Source of the DNA: Comamonas composti DSM 21721
Lineage (GTDB): Bacteria > Pseudomonadota > Gammaproteobacteria > Burkholderiales > Burkholderiaceae_C
Direction: 5' to 3'
Assembly: GCF_000429845.1 (NCBI RefSeq)
Contig: NZ_AUCQ01000003.1
Span: 124,001-188,000, forward strand
Length of the DNA: 64,000 bases
Positions 17,033 through 25,234 of the stretch are shown here, piece by piece. Below the pieces are notes generated by a model that saw only the letters and a list, made by a program, of their open reading frames with translations, was not told the DNA's origin and searched no databases. The position numbers were made by a program, and so were the translations under genes. Numbering within the stretch: the first letter of the stretch is position 1; every line of letters starts with the position of its first letter.

Positions 17033-18388
17033 TTACCCCACAGGCGTGCGCATGGTCACGAACTCTTCGGCCACCGAGGGGTGTATGCCCAGCGTGGCAT
17101 CGAACTGGGCCTTGGTTGCGCGGCATTGCAAGGCCACGGCAAAGCCCTGGATGAGCTCGCCGGCTTCGTCGCCGACCATGTGCACGCCGAGCACGCGCTG
17201 CTCGGGCCCGCCCACCACGAGCTTGAGAAAGACCGGCTGGGCTTTCTCGGCCAGCCGGTTGGTCAGCGGGCGGAAGCTGGACTTGAAGACCTGCACCTGT
17301 TCGTGGTGCGCGCGCGCCTGGGCTTCGGACAGACCGACCGTGGCCACATTCGGATGGGAGAACACGGCCGTGGGCACGAGCGCATAGTCGGGCGCGGTCT
17401 TGTCGCCCGCGCCGAACAGCTGGTGCGCCAGCGCCGTGGCTTCGGCCAGGGCCACGGGCGTCAGCGCCATGCGGCCCACGACATCGCCCACCGCATGGAT
17501 GGAGGGAATGCGGGTGGTAAAGCCCTGATCGACCACGATGGCGCCGCTGCCGTCGAGCTCCACGCCCACCTCCTGCAGGCCCAGGCCCTGGGTGTTGGGC
17601 GTGCGGCCCGTGGCGAACAGCAGGCAGTCGGTGTGCAGCGTCTGGTCGTCGTCGAGTTGCAGGTGCAGCGTGCCATCGGCCTGCCTGGCGATGGCGCGGA
17701 TCTCGCGGCCCAGCTGCATGTGCACGCCCGAATCCTGCATGCGTGCCGCCAGCGCCTGGCCCAGTTCATCGTCGAAATGGCGCAGCAACTGGGCGCTGCG
17801 GTGCACCAGCGTGGTCCGGGCGCCCAGGCCGTTGAAGATGGAGGCGAACTCCATGGCGATATAGCCGCCGCCGACCACGACCACGCGGCGCGGCAGCGCG
17901 GGCAGGTCAAAGGCCTGGTCCGAGCTGATCGCCCATTGCAGGCCTTGCACGGCCGGCATCTGCGGCTGGCCGCCCGTGGCCACGAGGATGTGGCGCGCGC
18001 TCAGCGTGGTCTCGCCCACGGCCACGCTGTGGGGACCGGTGATGCGCGCGCGGCCCGCGATCAGCTGCACGCCGGCCTGGGCCAGAAGCTGTTCGTAAAT
18101 GCCGTTGAGGCGCTGGATCTCGCGGTTCTTGCCCGCGATCAGCGTGGGCCAGTCAAAGCCTGCGGGCTCCAGGCTCCAACCAAAGCCCGGGGCTTCCTCC
18201 AGCCCCAGGCCGAAGCGGGCCGCATGGCTGAAAAGCTTCTTGGGAATGCAGCCCATGTTGACGCAGGTGCCGCCGGGCCTTGCGGCCTCGACCACGGCCA
18301 CGCGGGCCCCGAGGGAGGCCGCGACGCGGCTGGCGCGCACGCCCCCCGAGCCCGCGCCTATGACTACCAGATCAAAGTCGTATGGCAT
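17033..18388 (-). CDS. gor: Glutathione-disulfide reductase
   Basis: A 451-residue class I pyridine nucleotide-disulfide oxidoreductase. FAD site GAGSGG (11-16), redox pair Cys42/Cys47 in GTCVNMGCIPKK, NADPH site GGGYIA near 170-180, second FAD motif (IHAVGDVVGR) and the C-terminal HPSVAEEF with the active-site His-Glu. It reduces glutathione disulfide with NADPH. Length and C-terminus fit Gor rather than lipoamide or mercuric reductase. It stands alone between a LysR gene and the LigAB-type genes. Confidence 0.93.
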   Translation of the reverse strand: MPYDFDLVVIGAGSGGVRASRVAASLGARVAVVEAARPGGTCVNMGCIPKKLFSHAARFGLGLEEAPGFGWSLEPAGFDWPTLIAGKNREIQRLNGIYEQLLAQAGVQLIAGRARITGPHSVAVGETTLSARHILVATGGQPQMPAVQGLQWAISSDQAFDLPALPRRVVVVGGGYIAMEFASIFNGLGARTTLVHRSAQLLRHFDDELGQALAARMQDSGVHMQLGREIRAIARQADGTLHLQLDDDQTLHTDCLLFATGRTPNTQGLGLQEVGVELDGSGAIVVDQGFTTRIPSIHAVGDVVGRMALTPVALAEATALAHQLFGAGDKTAPDYALVPTAVFSHPNVATVGLSEAQARAHHEQVQVFKSSFRPLTNRLAEKAQPVFLKLVVGGPEQRVLGVHMVGDEAGELIQGFAVALQCRATKAQFDATLGIHPSVAEEFVTMRTPVG

Positions 18389-18470
18389 TTCAATTCTTCA
18401 TGAGCAAGATGCTTTTTTCAGGAGCGCCGCAAGGCCCCAGCCCGCAGCCCGGATACAGCGGGCCAGGGGT

Positions 18471-19292
18471 CTAGGCCATCGACATGGCCGCCACCGTGCA
18501 GCCGCAGGCAAATGCGGGCACGGGCTCGTAGCACCAGATCTCGCCCTGGCATTCGGCCGCAGCCGCCGCCACGGCGATGTAGGTGCGGATCTCGAAGCCG
18601 CCCTGGCCGCCGTCGCGGTAGGTGTCGGCATCGGTGTAGTCGAGCAGGGCGCTGCGCTCGTTGCGTGCCCAGCGGGCGAGAAACTCCCGGTCCCAGTCCG
18701 CATTGATCCGCCCCGAATCCGGCGTGCACGGCCAGTGCGAGATGCCGCCCGTGCCCAGCACGGCGATGCGCTTGTCGCTGGCATCGCAGGCCTTGCGGAT
18801 CGCCTGGCCCAGCGCATGGACGCGCGCCAGCGGCGGCAGCGGCGCGGCCTGGCAGTTGATGTTCACGGGGATGACGGGGAGGTCGTTGTCGGGCAGCAGC
18901 AGGTGCAGGGGCACCATCATGCCGTGGTCGAACTTCCACTCTTCGCAAAAGGCCACGTCCACGTCCTGCATCATGGTGGCCAGCAGTTCGCGCGCCAGCG
19001 CCTTGGCGCCGGGCACGCGGCGGCGCGGTATGCGCAGCCACTCGGGATCTTCGATGGGGCCGTCGTAGTAGTCGGCCATGCCCACGGCGAACGAGGGCAT
19101 GTTGTTCATGAAGAAGTTCGCGAAATGCTCGGCCGAGACCACGAGCAGCGCATCGGGGCGGGCCGCGCGTATGGCCTCGCGCATGCGCGCATAGGCCGCG
19201 TCGATCTTGAGCTTGCTCTCGGGCGCTGCGCGCTCGCTGCGGGCCGTGATGCCCGGGCCATGGCTGCAGACGCCCGCAAATACCAGACTCAT
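18471..19292 (-). CDS. Type III extradiol dioxygenase, LigB-like catalytic subunit
   Basis: A 273-residue LigB-superfamily ring-cleavage dioxygenase. His11 (CSHGPG) and His56 (SAEHFANFF) fit the Fe(II) ligands, and His near 122 (KFDHGMMVPL) and GTGGISHWP fit the catalytic histidines. The start overlaps the LigA-like stop codon as ATGA. Known relatives cut protocatechuate, gallate, 2,3-dihydroxyphenylpropionate or homoprotocatechuate. The adjacent homoprotocatechuate operon lacks hpaD, so 3,4-dihydroxyphenylacetate is a plausible substrate. The sequence pattern looks nearer to MhpB/LigB than to E. coli HpaD, so this remains open. Confidence 0.8.
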   Translation of the reverse strand: MSLVFAGVCSHGPGITARSERAAPESKLKIDAAYARMREAIRAARPDALLVVSAEHFANFFMNNMPSFAVGMADYYDGPIEDPEWLRIPRRRVPGAKALARELLATMMQDVDVAFCEEWKFDHGMMVPLHLLLPDNDLPVIPVNINCQAAPLPPLARVHALGQAIRKACDASDKRIAVLGTGGISHWPCTPDSGRINADWDREFLARWARNERSALLDYTDADTYRDGGQGGFEIRTYIAVAAAAAECQGEIWCYEPVPAFACGCTVAAMSMA

Positions 19293-19597
19293 GCTTTTTC
19301 TCCCACTGTTTTGTAGACGCCTTCGCGCACCGGGCCATGCAGGCGCAGGCCTTCGCGCATGGCGTTGAGGTAGGCATCCCATGCCTGGCCGGCCGCTGCC
19401 GCAAAGTGCATGAGCAGCTGGCCGTTGACGCCCATCACATAGAGCAGGCCGATGTCGGGCGTGCTCATGGCCATGCGCTCTTCGTCCGTGAGGTCGAAGT
19501 CGGCGAGGTAGCTGGCGGCATCGCGCCGCCAGTGGGCGAGCGCTTCGTCGCTGCGGTTGAGCTCGTAGATCGCCTTTTGCACGTAGTACAGGCTCAT
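19289..19597 (-). CDS. LigA-like small subunit of an extradiol dioxygenase
   Basis: A 102-residue all-helical LigA-type subunit (protocatechuate 4,5-dioxygenase alpha family). The YELNRSDEALAHWRRD and LTDEERMAMSTPDIGLLYVMG segments are characteristic; this helix bundle caps the active site of the LigB subunit. It has ATGA overlaps with both the upstream transferase gene and the downstream LigB-like gene, so the three are made together. HpaD- and MhpB-type enzymes do not normally need this subunit, which argues for a LigAB-type enzyme. Confidence 0.8.
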   Translation of the reverse strand: MSLYYVQKAIYELNRSDEALAHWRRDAASYLADFDLTDEERMAMSTPDIGLLYVMGVNGQLLMHFAAAAGQAWDAYLNAMREGLRLHGPVREGVYKTVGEKA

Positions 19598-20298
19598 GCG
19601 CTGGTTTCCTGGGCGTCGAGGGCAAAGCCCGCAGGCAGGTCGTAGGCGCGCACCTCGCGCTCACGCAGGACCACCTTGCGCACGCTTTCGCGCTGCCAGA
19701 CGCGCTGGGCCAGCGCGTGCCAGCGCGGGCGCGCGGGCAGGGCCTGCTGTATGCGCTCATCATGGCTCCAGAGGTAGAACACGAACAGGTAGGCGTCGAC
19801 CACGCTGAAGCTGTCGCCCAGGGCATAGGGCTGCTCGCCCAGGCGCTCTTCCACGGTCTGTATCACCTTGGTCAGGCTGTGATGCGACTGGGCGCTGACG
19901 GCGGCCATGCCTTCGGGTGATTCGCCGCCGTAGGACTGGGGGCGGAAGATGCCGCGATAGGCCACGTGCAGGCTGCTGGAGATCAGGTTCATCCACTGGT
20001 GGGCGCGGGCGCGCGCCAGGGTGCCGGTGCGTGGCAGCAGATTGCGCTCGGGCACCAGGTCGGCAATGTAGGTGAGTATGGCCTGGGACTCGGTCAGCAC
20101 CTGGGCATCGATGCCCAGGGCCGGCACGGTGCCGCTGGGGTTGAGTTGCAGGTATTCGGGGCGGCGGTTGTCCTGGGCACGGATGTTGACCGTGCTGGCC
20201 GCATAGGGCAGGCCCGATTCCTCCAGGGCGATGTGCGCGGCCAGGGAGCAGGCCTTGGGGCTGTAGTACAGCGTGAGTTGGGGAGGGAAGGCAGTCAT
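19594..20298 (-). CDS. Glutathione S-transferase (beta-class-like)
   Basis: A 234-residue GST with an N-terminal thioredoxin-fold domain (YSPKACSLAAHIALEESG, LNPSGTVPAL, ESQAILTYIADL) and a helical C-terminal domain. The cysteine in YSPKACS is the position used by beta-class bacterial enzymes such as BphK found in aromatic operons. ATG 20298 is the most likely start but lacks a strong Shine-Dalgarno site. The stop overlaps the LigA-like start. It could act on a ring-cleavage product, on a chlorinated analogue or in detoxification; the sequence does not decide. Confidence 0.85.
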   Translation of the reverse strand: MTAFPPQLTLYYSPKACSLAAHIALEESGLPYAASTVNIRAQDNRRPEYLQLNPSGTVPALGIDAQVLTESQAILTYIADLVPERNLLPRTGTLARARAHQWMNLISSSLHVAYRGIFRPQSYGGESPEGMAAVSAQSHHSLTKVIQTVEERLGEQPYALGDSFSVVDAYLFVFYLWSHDERIQQALPARPRWHALAQRVWQRESVRKVVLREREVRAYDLPAGFALDAQETSA

Positions 20299-20336
20299 GG
20301 GAAGGTGATGGCAGTGAAAAAGGCGAGCGGTAGCGC

Positions 20337-21293
20337 TCAGCTGACCTGGATCTTGGCTTCGCGCAGCAGCTTGCCCCAGCGTTGGGACTCTTCCTGGCAC
20401 AGCTGAAAGAACGCGTCCGAGCCCAGGAACCAGGGCTCTATCCCCATGTCGGCAAAGCGCGCGAGCACGGCCGGGCTTTGCAGGGCCTGGCGCACGGCTT
20501 CGCGCAGGCGCGTGGTTTGCTCGGCGCTCATCCTGGCCGGGCCGACCAGCCCCTGGAACGCATAGGCATCGAAGCCGGAGAGGCCTTGCTCGGCCACAGT
20601 GGGCACGTTCTTGAGCAGCTCGCTGCGCTGGGCGCCGCCCACGGCAATGGCCTTGAGCTTGCCGGTCTCGATCAGAGGCTTGGCCACGGGCAGTTCCAGG
20701 AACATGGCCTGGATCTGGCCGCTGAGCAGATCGGGAATGGCCTGAGAGCTGCCGCGATAGGCCACATGCTCCAAAGGTGCCTGGCTGCGGCGCTTGAGCA
20801 GTTCCATGGCCAGGTGGTGGGGCGAGCCCACGCCGGCCGAGGCAAAGCCCATGGGGCTGGACGCGGCCTTGGCCTGGGCCAGCAGCCCCTGCAGGTCGCG
20901 CACGGGCTGGGTCGTGACCAGCACCAGCGGCACCTTGACCATCATGGCGATATAGCTGAAATCCTTGGCCGGACGGTAGCTGAGCTTGGCAAACAAATGC
21001 TCGTTGACCATGAGGGCTGCGTTGTCCGCCGTGCCTATGGTGCTGCCGTCGGGCGTGGCGCGGTGCACGGCCTCCATGCCGATGTTGGTGGCCCCGCCGG
21101 GGCGGTTGTCTATGACCAGGGTCTGCTTGAGCTGGTGGCGCATTTCATCGGCCAGCAGGCGGGCCACGGTGTCGGTGCCGCCACCGGCCTGGTAGGGCAC
21201 GATCCAGCGCAGGGATTTATCGCTCTGGGCCCAGGCAGCGGGCAGGCCGCCGGCGAGCAGGCCGGCGCAGACAAGTCGTCGGGACAGGTTCAT
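20337..21293 (-). CDS. Bug/TctC-family periplasmic solute-binding protein
   Basis: A 318-residue tripartite-tricarboxylate-transporter binding protein with a signal peptide (LVCAGLLAGGLPAAWAQ, about residues 7-23) and the family signature LRWIVPYQAGGGTDTVARLL at the mature N-terminus. It binds a carboxylate, often aromatic, in the periplasm. No TctA/TctB membrane genes are nearby. GGAGA lies six bases before ATG 21293. It leads the operon with the GST and LigAB genes, so the ligand may be the substrate of that dioxygenase route or a precursor. Confidence 0.9.
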   Translation of the reverse strand: MNLSRRLVCAGLLAGGLPAAWAQSDKSLRWIVPYQAGGGTDTVARLLADEMRHQLKQTLVIDNRPGGATNIGMEAVHRATPDGSTIGTADNAALMVNEHLFAKLSYRPAKDFSYIAMMVKVPLVLVTTQPVRDLQGLLAQAKAASSPMGFASAGVGSPHHLAMELLKRRSQAPLEHVAYRGSSQAIPDLLSGQIQAMFLELPVAKPLIETGKLKAIAVGGAQRSELLKNVPTVAEQGLSGFDAYAFQGLVGPARMSAEQTTRLREAVRQALQSPAVLARFADMGIEPWFLGSDAFFQLCQEESQRWGKLLREAKIQVS

Positions 21294-21419
21294 GCGGTTG
21301 TCTCCAGGAAATCTTTGTTGGTATGGGTGAAGCAGCCTGCATCCTAGGAGTCCCCGCAGCTTCTGTCTGTCCTTGGAAGCAAGGACAATGGCACTTTGCC
21401 TGCTGGTATCTGGAGATCT

Positions 21420-22253
21420 ATGCATATCTGGCCGCTTCAGCCGCAGACCGGCTCGCTCAGGGTGGAGCCGGCCGCAATTTCCGATCTGCTGGCCTCGATC
21501 ACCGAGCCCGACAGCAGCCTGCTGCCGCGCGCGATTTTGAATCTGGTGCGCGGGGAGGTGGAGGCCATCAACTGCGCGATCTTTCTGCTGCCCGCAGGCG
21601 GCCAGCCCTGGCTCATGGGCCATGCCCAGGTTCCGGGGCGTCACCATGTGCCCAGCGTGGGCGGCAGCTATGCGGACAGCTATTACCAGCGCGACCTGAG
21701 CCTGCAGCATGCACTGCGCCTGAGCCGCGAGGACGCGGGCCGCACCATGCTGCTGCACCACAATGCCAGCGACATCCACGACCATGAATACCGGCTGCGC
21801 TGCTACGAGGAGGTGGACACGCGCCAGCGCTTTGCCGTGGTGCGGCCGATCAACGAGCGCGACAGCCTCATGGTGGGCATTTACCGTGCCTCGGCGGCCA
21901 TGTCCTCCGGGGATCTGGCGTTTCTGTCGCAGACCGCGCGCTGGGTGGGAGAGGCGGCCGTACAGCGCCTGCGCGCCCGCCCGCCAGCCGGCGTGGCCGC
22001 CGAGGAAGCCATTCTTGCGCTTGAATCCCGGCTGCGGGTGCGCCTGAGCCATCGCGAGCGCCAGGTTCTGCTGGCCATGGTGCAGGCCCGGACCCTGCCC
22101 GCAACCGCCCAGGGCCTGGGCGTGGCGTTGACCTCGGTCGTGACCTACCGCAACCGCGCCCTGGCCAAGCTGGGCCTGGGCTCGCGCCATGAGCTACTGC
22201 GTGCTGTGGTCGAGGAGGTCGGGGCCCTGGCAGCGGCGCGCAGCGGAGCCTGA
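21420..22253 (+). CDS. LuxR-type HTH regulator
   Basis: A 277-residue protein with a C-terminal LuxR/FixJ HTH (about 205-265: LSHRERQVLLAMVQARTLP, then LTSVVTYRNRALAKLG) and an N-terminal region of about 200 residues without a recognisable receiver or autoinducer domain. ATG 21420 follows TGGAG. It is divergent from the Bug-GST-LigA-LigB operon and converges with hpaR, so it probably regulates the former in response to an aromatic effector. Confidence 0.85.
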   Translation: MHIWPLQPQTGSLRVEPAAISDLLASITEPDSSLLPRAILNLVRGEVEAINCAIFLLPAGGQPWLMGHAQVPGRHHVPSVGGSYADSYYQRDLSLQHALRLSREDAGRTMLLHHNASDIHDHEYRLRCYEEVDTRQRFAVVRPINERDSLMVGIYRASAAMSSGDLAFLSQTARWVGEAAVQRLRARPPAGVAAEEAILALESRLRVRLSHRERQVLLAMVQARTLPATAQGLGVALTSVVTYRNRALAKLGLGSRHELLRAVVEEVGALAAARSGA

Positions 22254-22285
22254 GCAGGGGCCCGCAGGCCGGGCCGAAGCCGCCG

Positions 22286-22765
22286 CTATTCCAGAGGATC
22301 AGCCGATCCCAGGCGCTGCTCTGCCTGGGCCAGCAGAAGATAGAGCTGCTGGACTTGCTCGCTGCCGACCAGCTGTTCGATCTCGGCATAGATCTCTTCG
22401 GAGCTCGGGCCTATGCGCGACAGGATGGCATGGGCCTCTTCGGTGAGACCGAACTCGGTGCCGCGCTGGTCGAGCACGGCGCGGCTGCGGCTGATCAGTG
22501 CACGGCCTTCGAGCGTCTTGAGCAGGCGCGAGAGGCTGGGCATGCTGATGAAGGTCATCTGAGACAGGTCCATGGGCCGCAGGCGCGTGCCCGACGACGA
22601 CATGGCACGCAGCACGCGCCACTGCTGCTCGGTCAGGTCATGGGAGCGCAGCAGCGGGCGAAAGCGGGCCATGACGGCCTCGCGGGCCTTGAGCAAGGCC
22701 ATGGGCAGGGAGCGTGCGAAGGAGCGCATGGGCTCGTCCGCCGCAGGGATTCTGGGCTCGGTCAT
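22286..22765 (-). CDS. hpaR: MarR-family repressor of the homoprotocatechuate operon
   Basis: A 159-residue MarR winged-helix protein. Residues about 35-120 hold the HTH and wing (LTEQQWRVLRAMSSSG, MTFISMPSLSRLLKTLEG, SRAVLDQRGTEFGLTEE). It fits HpaR, which represses hpa genes until 4-hydroxyphenylacetate or homoprotocatechuate binds. The start is uncertain: ATG 22765 gives the family length but no clear ribosome site is seen; ATG 22786 is possible. It is the last gene of the operon it should control. Confidence 0.88.
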   Translation of the reverse strand: MTEPRIPAADEPMRSFARSLPMALLKAREAVMARFRPLLRSHDLTEQQWRVLRAMSSSGTRLRPMDLSQMTFISMPSLSRLLKTLEGRALISRSRAVLDQRGTEFGLTEEAHAILSRIGPSSEEIYAEIEQLVGSEQVQQLYLLLAQAEQRLGSADPLE

Positions 22766-22869
22766 ACGGACAAAAAAAGGGTGCATTGTGCCTGCTGTAC
22801 CGCAGGCCGCCTGCATGCCAGCCGCATGGCGGCGCGATGCGCTTCTTCGCGCGCCAGCCCCGGCCCGGT

Positions 22870-23703
22870 TCAGACAAGGCGAAAGCGCAGCGTGCCCAGC
22901 GGTCCGTAATCGGCCTCGAACACATCTCGGGGCTTCGCGGGTACGGGGCGTGTGAACGAGCCTGCGAGCACGATCTGGCCAGCCTCCAGCGACTCGCCCC
23001 AGGGCGCGAGCTTGTTCGCCAGCCAGGCCACACCGATCGCGGGATGGCCTTGTACGCCCGCGGCCAGGCCGGTTTCCTCGACCGCGCCGTTGAGGCGCAG
23101 AATGGCGCCGCACCAGGGCAGGTCCAGCGCCTGCGGTGCGGCCCGGTCCGCGCCGATCACGATGCCGGCATTGGCCGCGTTGTCGCTGATGGTGTCGAAC
23201 ACCTTGCGCATGGCCTTGGTGTGGCGATCGAACTGCTCTATGCGCGAGTCGATGATCTCTATGGCCGGGGTCACATAGTCGGTGGCCGCGAGCACATCGT
23301 CCAGCGTGATCTGCTTGCCGCCTTCGAGGCCCGGGCCGCGCAGCGGCGCCTTGAGCACAAAGGCCAGCTCCACCTCCACGCGTGGCGCGATGAACCGGTC
23401 CGCCGGAATGTCCAGCACTTCGCCTGGGGTGGCGGTGTAGAGCATGGAGTCGAGCAGGGTGCCGTAGTCGGGCTCGTCGATCTGGCTGGAGATTTGCATG
23501 GCGCGCGAGGTCAGGCCGATCTTGTGGCCTATCACCTTGCGCCCGGCCGCGATCTGCTGGCGCACCCAGGTGCGTGCCACGCGGTAGCCGTCGGCGACCG
23601 TCATGTCGGGAAAGCGCTTGGAGAAGTGCTCGATCTGCTGGCGCGTCTTTTCGCTGGTGTCCAGCTCTTGGGCGAGCTGATTCAGGAGTTCGTCGGAGAA
23701 CAT
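22870..23703 (-). CDS. hpaH: 2-oxo-hept-4-ene-1,7-dioate hydratase
   Basis: A 277-residue enzyme of the fumarylacetoacetase/hydratase fold that adds water to 2-oxohept-4-enedioate in homoprotocatechuate breakdown. The [12 protein letters not shown] (59-70), [10 protein letters not shown] and [11 protein letters not shown] stretches carry the metal ligands typical of HpaH and related hydratases (Glu residues of VEVE). It begins 3 bases after the hpaF stop codon. Confidence 0.93.
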   Translation of the reverse strand: MFSDELLNQLAQELDTSEKTRQQIEHFSKRFPDMTVADGYRVARTWVRQQIAAGRKVIGHKIGLTSRAMQISSQIDEPDYGTLLDSMLYTATPGEVLDIPADRFIAPRVEVELAFVLKAPLRGPGLEGGKQITLDDVLAATDYVTPAIEIIDSRIEQFDRHTKAMRKVFDTISDNAANAGIVIGADRAAPQALDLPWCGAILRLNGAVEETGLAAGVQGHPAIGVAWLANKLAPWGESLEAGQIVLAGSFTRPVPAKPRDVFEADYGPLGTLRFRLV

Positions 23704-23706
23704 GGA

Positions 23707-24147
23707 TTACCTAGGAGGAAAGAGGGGGTGCAGCGTGCTGTGCTTGGCGTCATAGACCTGGCCCGGGGCCTCGTCGATCTGCACGGTCAGGCCCAGGTGC
23801 TTGCGGGCATCGGCGAACAGCGGCGCCAGATGCGCTTTGGCACAGCCCAGCAAGGCATCGCCGGCCGCCTTGTGGACGGCCGGGCTGCGGCCTGCGCCCA
23901 TGCGCAGGTTGATGTAGATGAAGCCGTAGTCGCCATCACCGCCTGCGGCCCGCCCGGCAGCGCCGCCATCCGAGACGGCGGAATGCGGCGCCGGGTAGGC
24001 ATAGACGCGTGTGCCGCCCTGGGGGAAAACGCGGGCGCCGTCCTCGGCATGCAGCGCGAGCATGGTGTCGGCCAGGCCGCGGCACAACTGGCCCATGTCG
24101 GTTTGCGGTTCGAGGTTGGCGGTATAGAGGATGACGACGTGAGGCAT
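23707..24147 (-). CDS. hpaF: 5-carboxymethyl-2-hydroxymuconate delta-isomerase
   Basis: A 146-residue CHMI-family protein, structurally a 4-oxalocrotonate tautomerase relative using the N-terminal proline (MPHVVILYTANL). It ketonises 5-carboxymethyl-2-hydroxymuconate before decarboxylation. It is slightly longer than the E. coli enzyme because of a glycine- and alanine-rich loop around residues 58-72 (SDGGAAGRAAGGDG). It is flanked by bug and hpaH within the operon. Confidence 0.9.
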   Translation of the reverse strand: MPHVVILYTANLEPQTDMGQLCRGLADTMLALHAEDGARVFPQGGTRVYAYPAPHSAVSDGGAAGRAAGGDGDYGFIYINLRMGAGRSPAVHKAAGDALLGCAKAHLAPLFADARKHLGLTVQIDEAPGQVYDAKHSTLHPLFPPR

Positions 24148-24172
24148 GGCGTGGATAGGGGGCTGAAAGTGC

Positions 24173-25147
24173 TCAGCCCAGGGTGATGTTGGCGCGGCGG
24201 ATGATTTCGCCGTACTTGGCGATCTCGCTGTTCACGAACTCCGAGAACTGTGCCACGGTGCCGGCGCGCGACACCAGGCCGCCCTTGGCAAAGACCTCGA
24301 CCACGTTGGGGGCGGTCAAGGCCTTGTTGACCTCGGCATTGAGGCGCTCGACGATGGCCTTCGGGGTTCCTGCAGGGGCGATCAGGCCCTGCCAGGAATT
24401 GGACTCCAGGGCCATGCCCTGCTCGGCCAGCGTGGGCACATTGGGCGCGAAGCGCGAGCGCTTGGGCGTGGCCATGCCCAGGGCGATGAGCTTGCCGTTC
24501 TCGATATGGCCGCGGAACTCGGACCAGTTGCCGAACATCACGCTGACCTGGCCGCCCAGCAGATCGTTGAGCGCCGGCCCCTGGCCCTTGTAGGGGATGT
24601 GGACCATGTCGATGCCCAGCATCTGGGACAGTAGCGCGCCCGACAGGTGGGCCGAGGTGCCGTTGCCGAACGAGGCATAGGTCAGCTTGTCGGGCGTGGC
24701 CAGGGCGGCCTTCTTGAGGTCGGCCAGGGTCTTGAGGCCGCTGGCGGGGTGGGTGGCCAGCACGTGCTCGGACAGGCCCATGAGCGCCACCGCCTGCAGG
24801 TCGCGGGTCGTGTCGTAGGGCAGGCTCTTGACCAGGGTCTTGTTGGCCGTGAAGCTGTTGGCCACGCAGGCCAGGGTGTAGCCGTCGGCGGGCTGCTTGC
24901 TCGCATAGTCCACGCCGATGACGGTGCCCGCACCGGGCTTGTTCTCCACGATGACGCTCTGGCCGAGCTGCTTGCCGAGCTCGGAGCCGATCAGGCGGGC
25001 CACGAGGTCGGTCGTGCCGCCGGGGGTGAACGGAACAATGATGCGCAGGGGCTTGCTGGGCCAGCGGTCAGCCTGAGCCAGACTCAGGCCGCAGGCGGGG
25101 GTCAGCGCAGTGGCCAGGCTGGCCTGCAGAAGGTGGCGGCGTTGCAT
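24173..25147 (-). CDS. Bug/TctC-family periplasmic solute-binding protein
   Basis: A 324-residue binding protein with a signal peptide (ASLATALTPACGLSLAQA) and the family motif LRIIVPFTPGGTTDLVARLI. Its place inside the hpa operon, between hpaE and hpaF, suggests it captures 4-hydroxyphenylacetate, homoprotocatechuate or a related acid. There is no transport membrane subunit in the operon; it would need to share a TctAB elsewhere or act in signalling. Confidence 0.9.
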   Translation of the reverse strand: MQRRHLLQASLATALTPACGLSLAQADRWPSKPLRIIVPFTPGGTTDLVARLIGSELGKQLGQSVIVENKPGAGTVIGVDYASKQPADGYTLACVANSFTANKTLVKSLPYDTTRDLQAVALMGLSEHVLATHPASGLKTLADLKKAALATPDKLTYASFGNGTSAHLSGALLSQMLGIDMVHIPYKGQGPALNDLLGGQVSVMFGNWSEFRGHIENGKLIALGMATPKRSRFAPNVPTLAEQGMALESNSWQGLIAPAGTPKAIVERLNAEVNKALTAPNVVEVFAKGGLVSRAGTVAQFSEFVNSEIAKYGEIIRRANITLG

Positions 25148-25234
25148 ATGAATCTCCTTGCTTTGTTGTTGTTGGCATCAGCGCCTGGCCAGCAGGCGCT
25201 GAAAGCTGTCTGAATGAATGTCTGTCAGAGCGTC

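Noticed and set aside
24173-25147. Complete tripartite tricarboxylate transporter
   Set aside because: Only the binding protein is present; no TctA or TctB membrane genes occur in the window.
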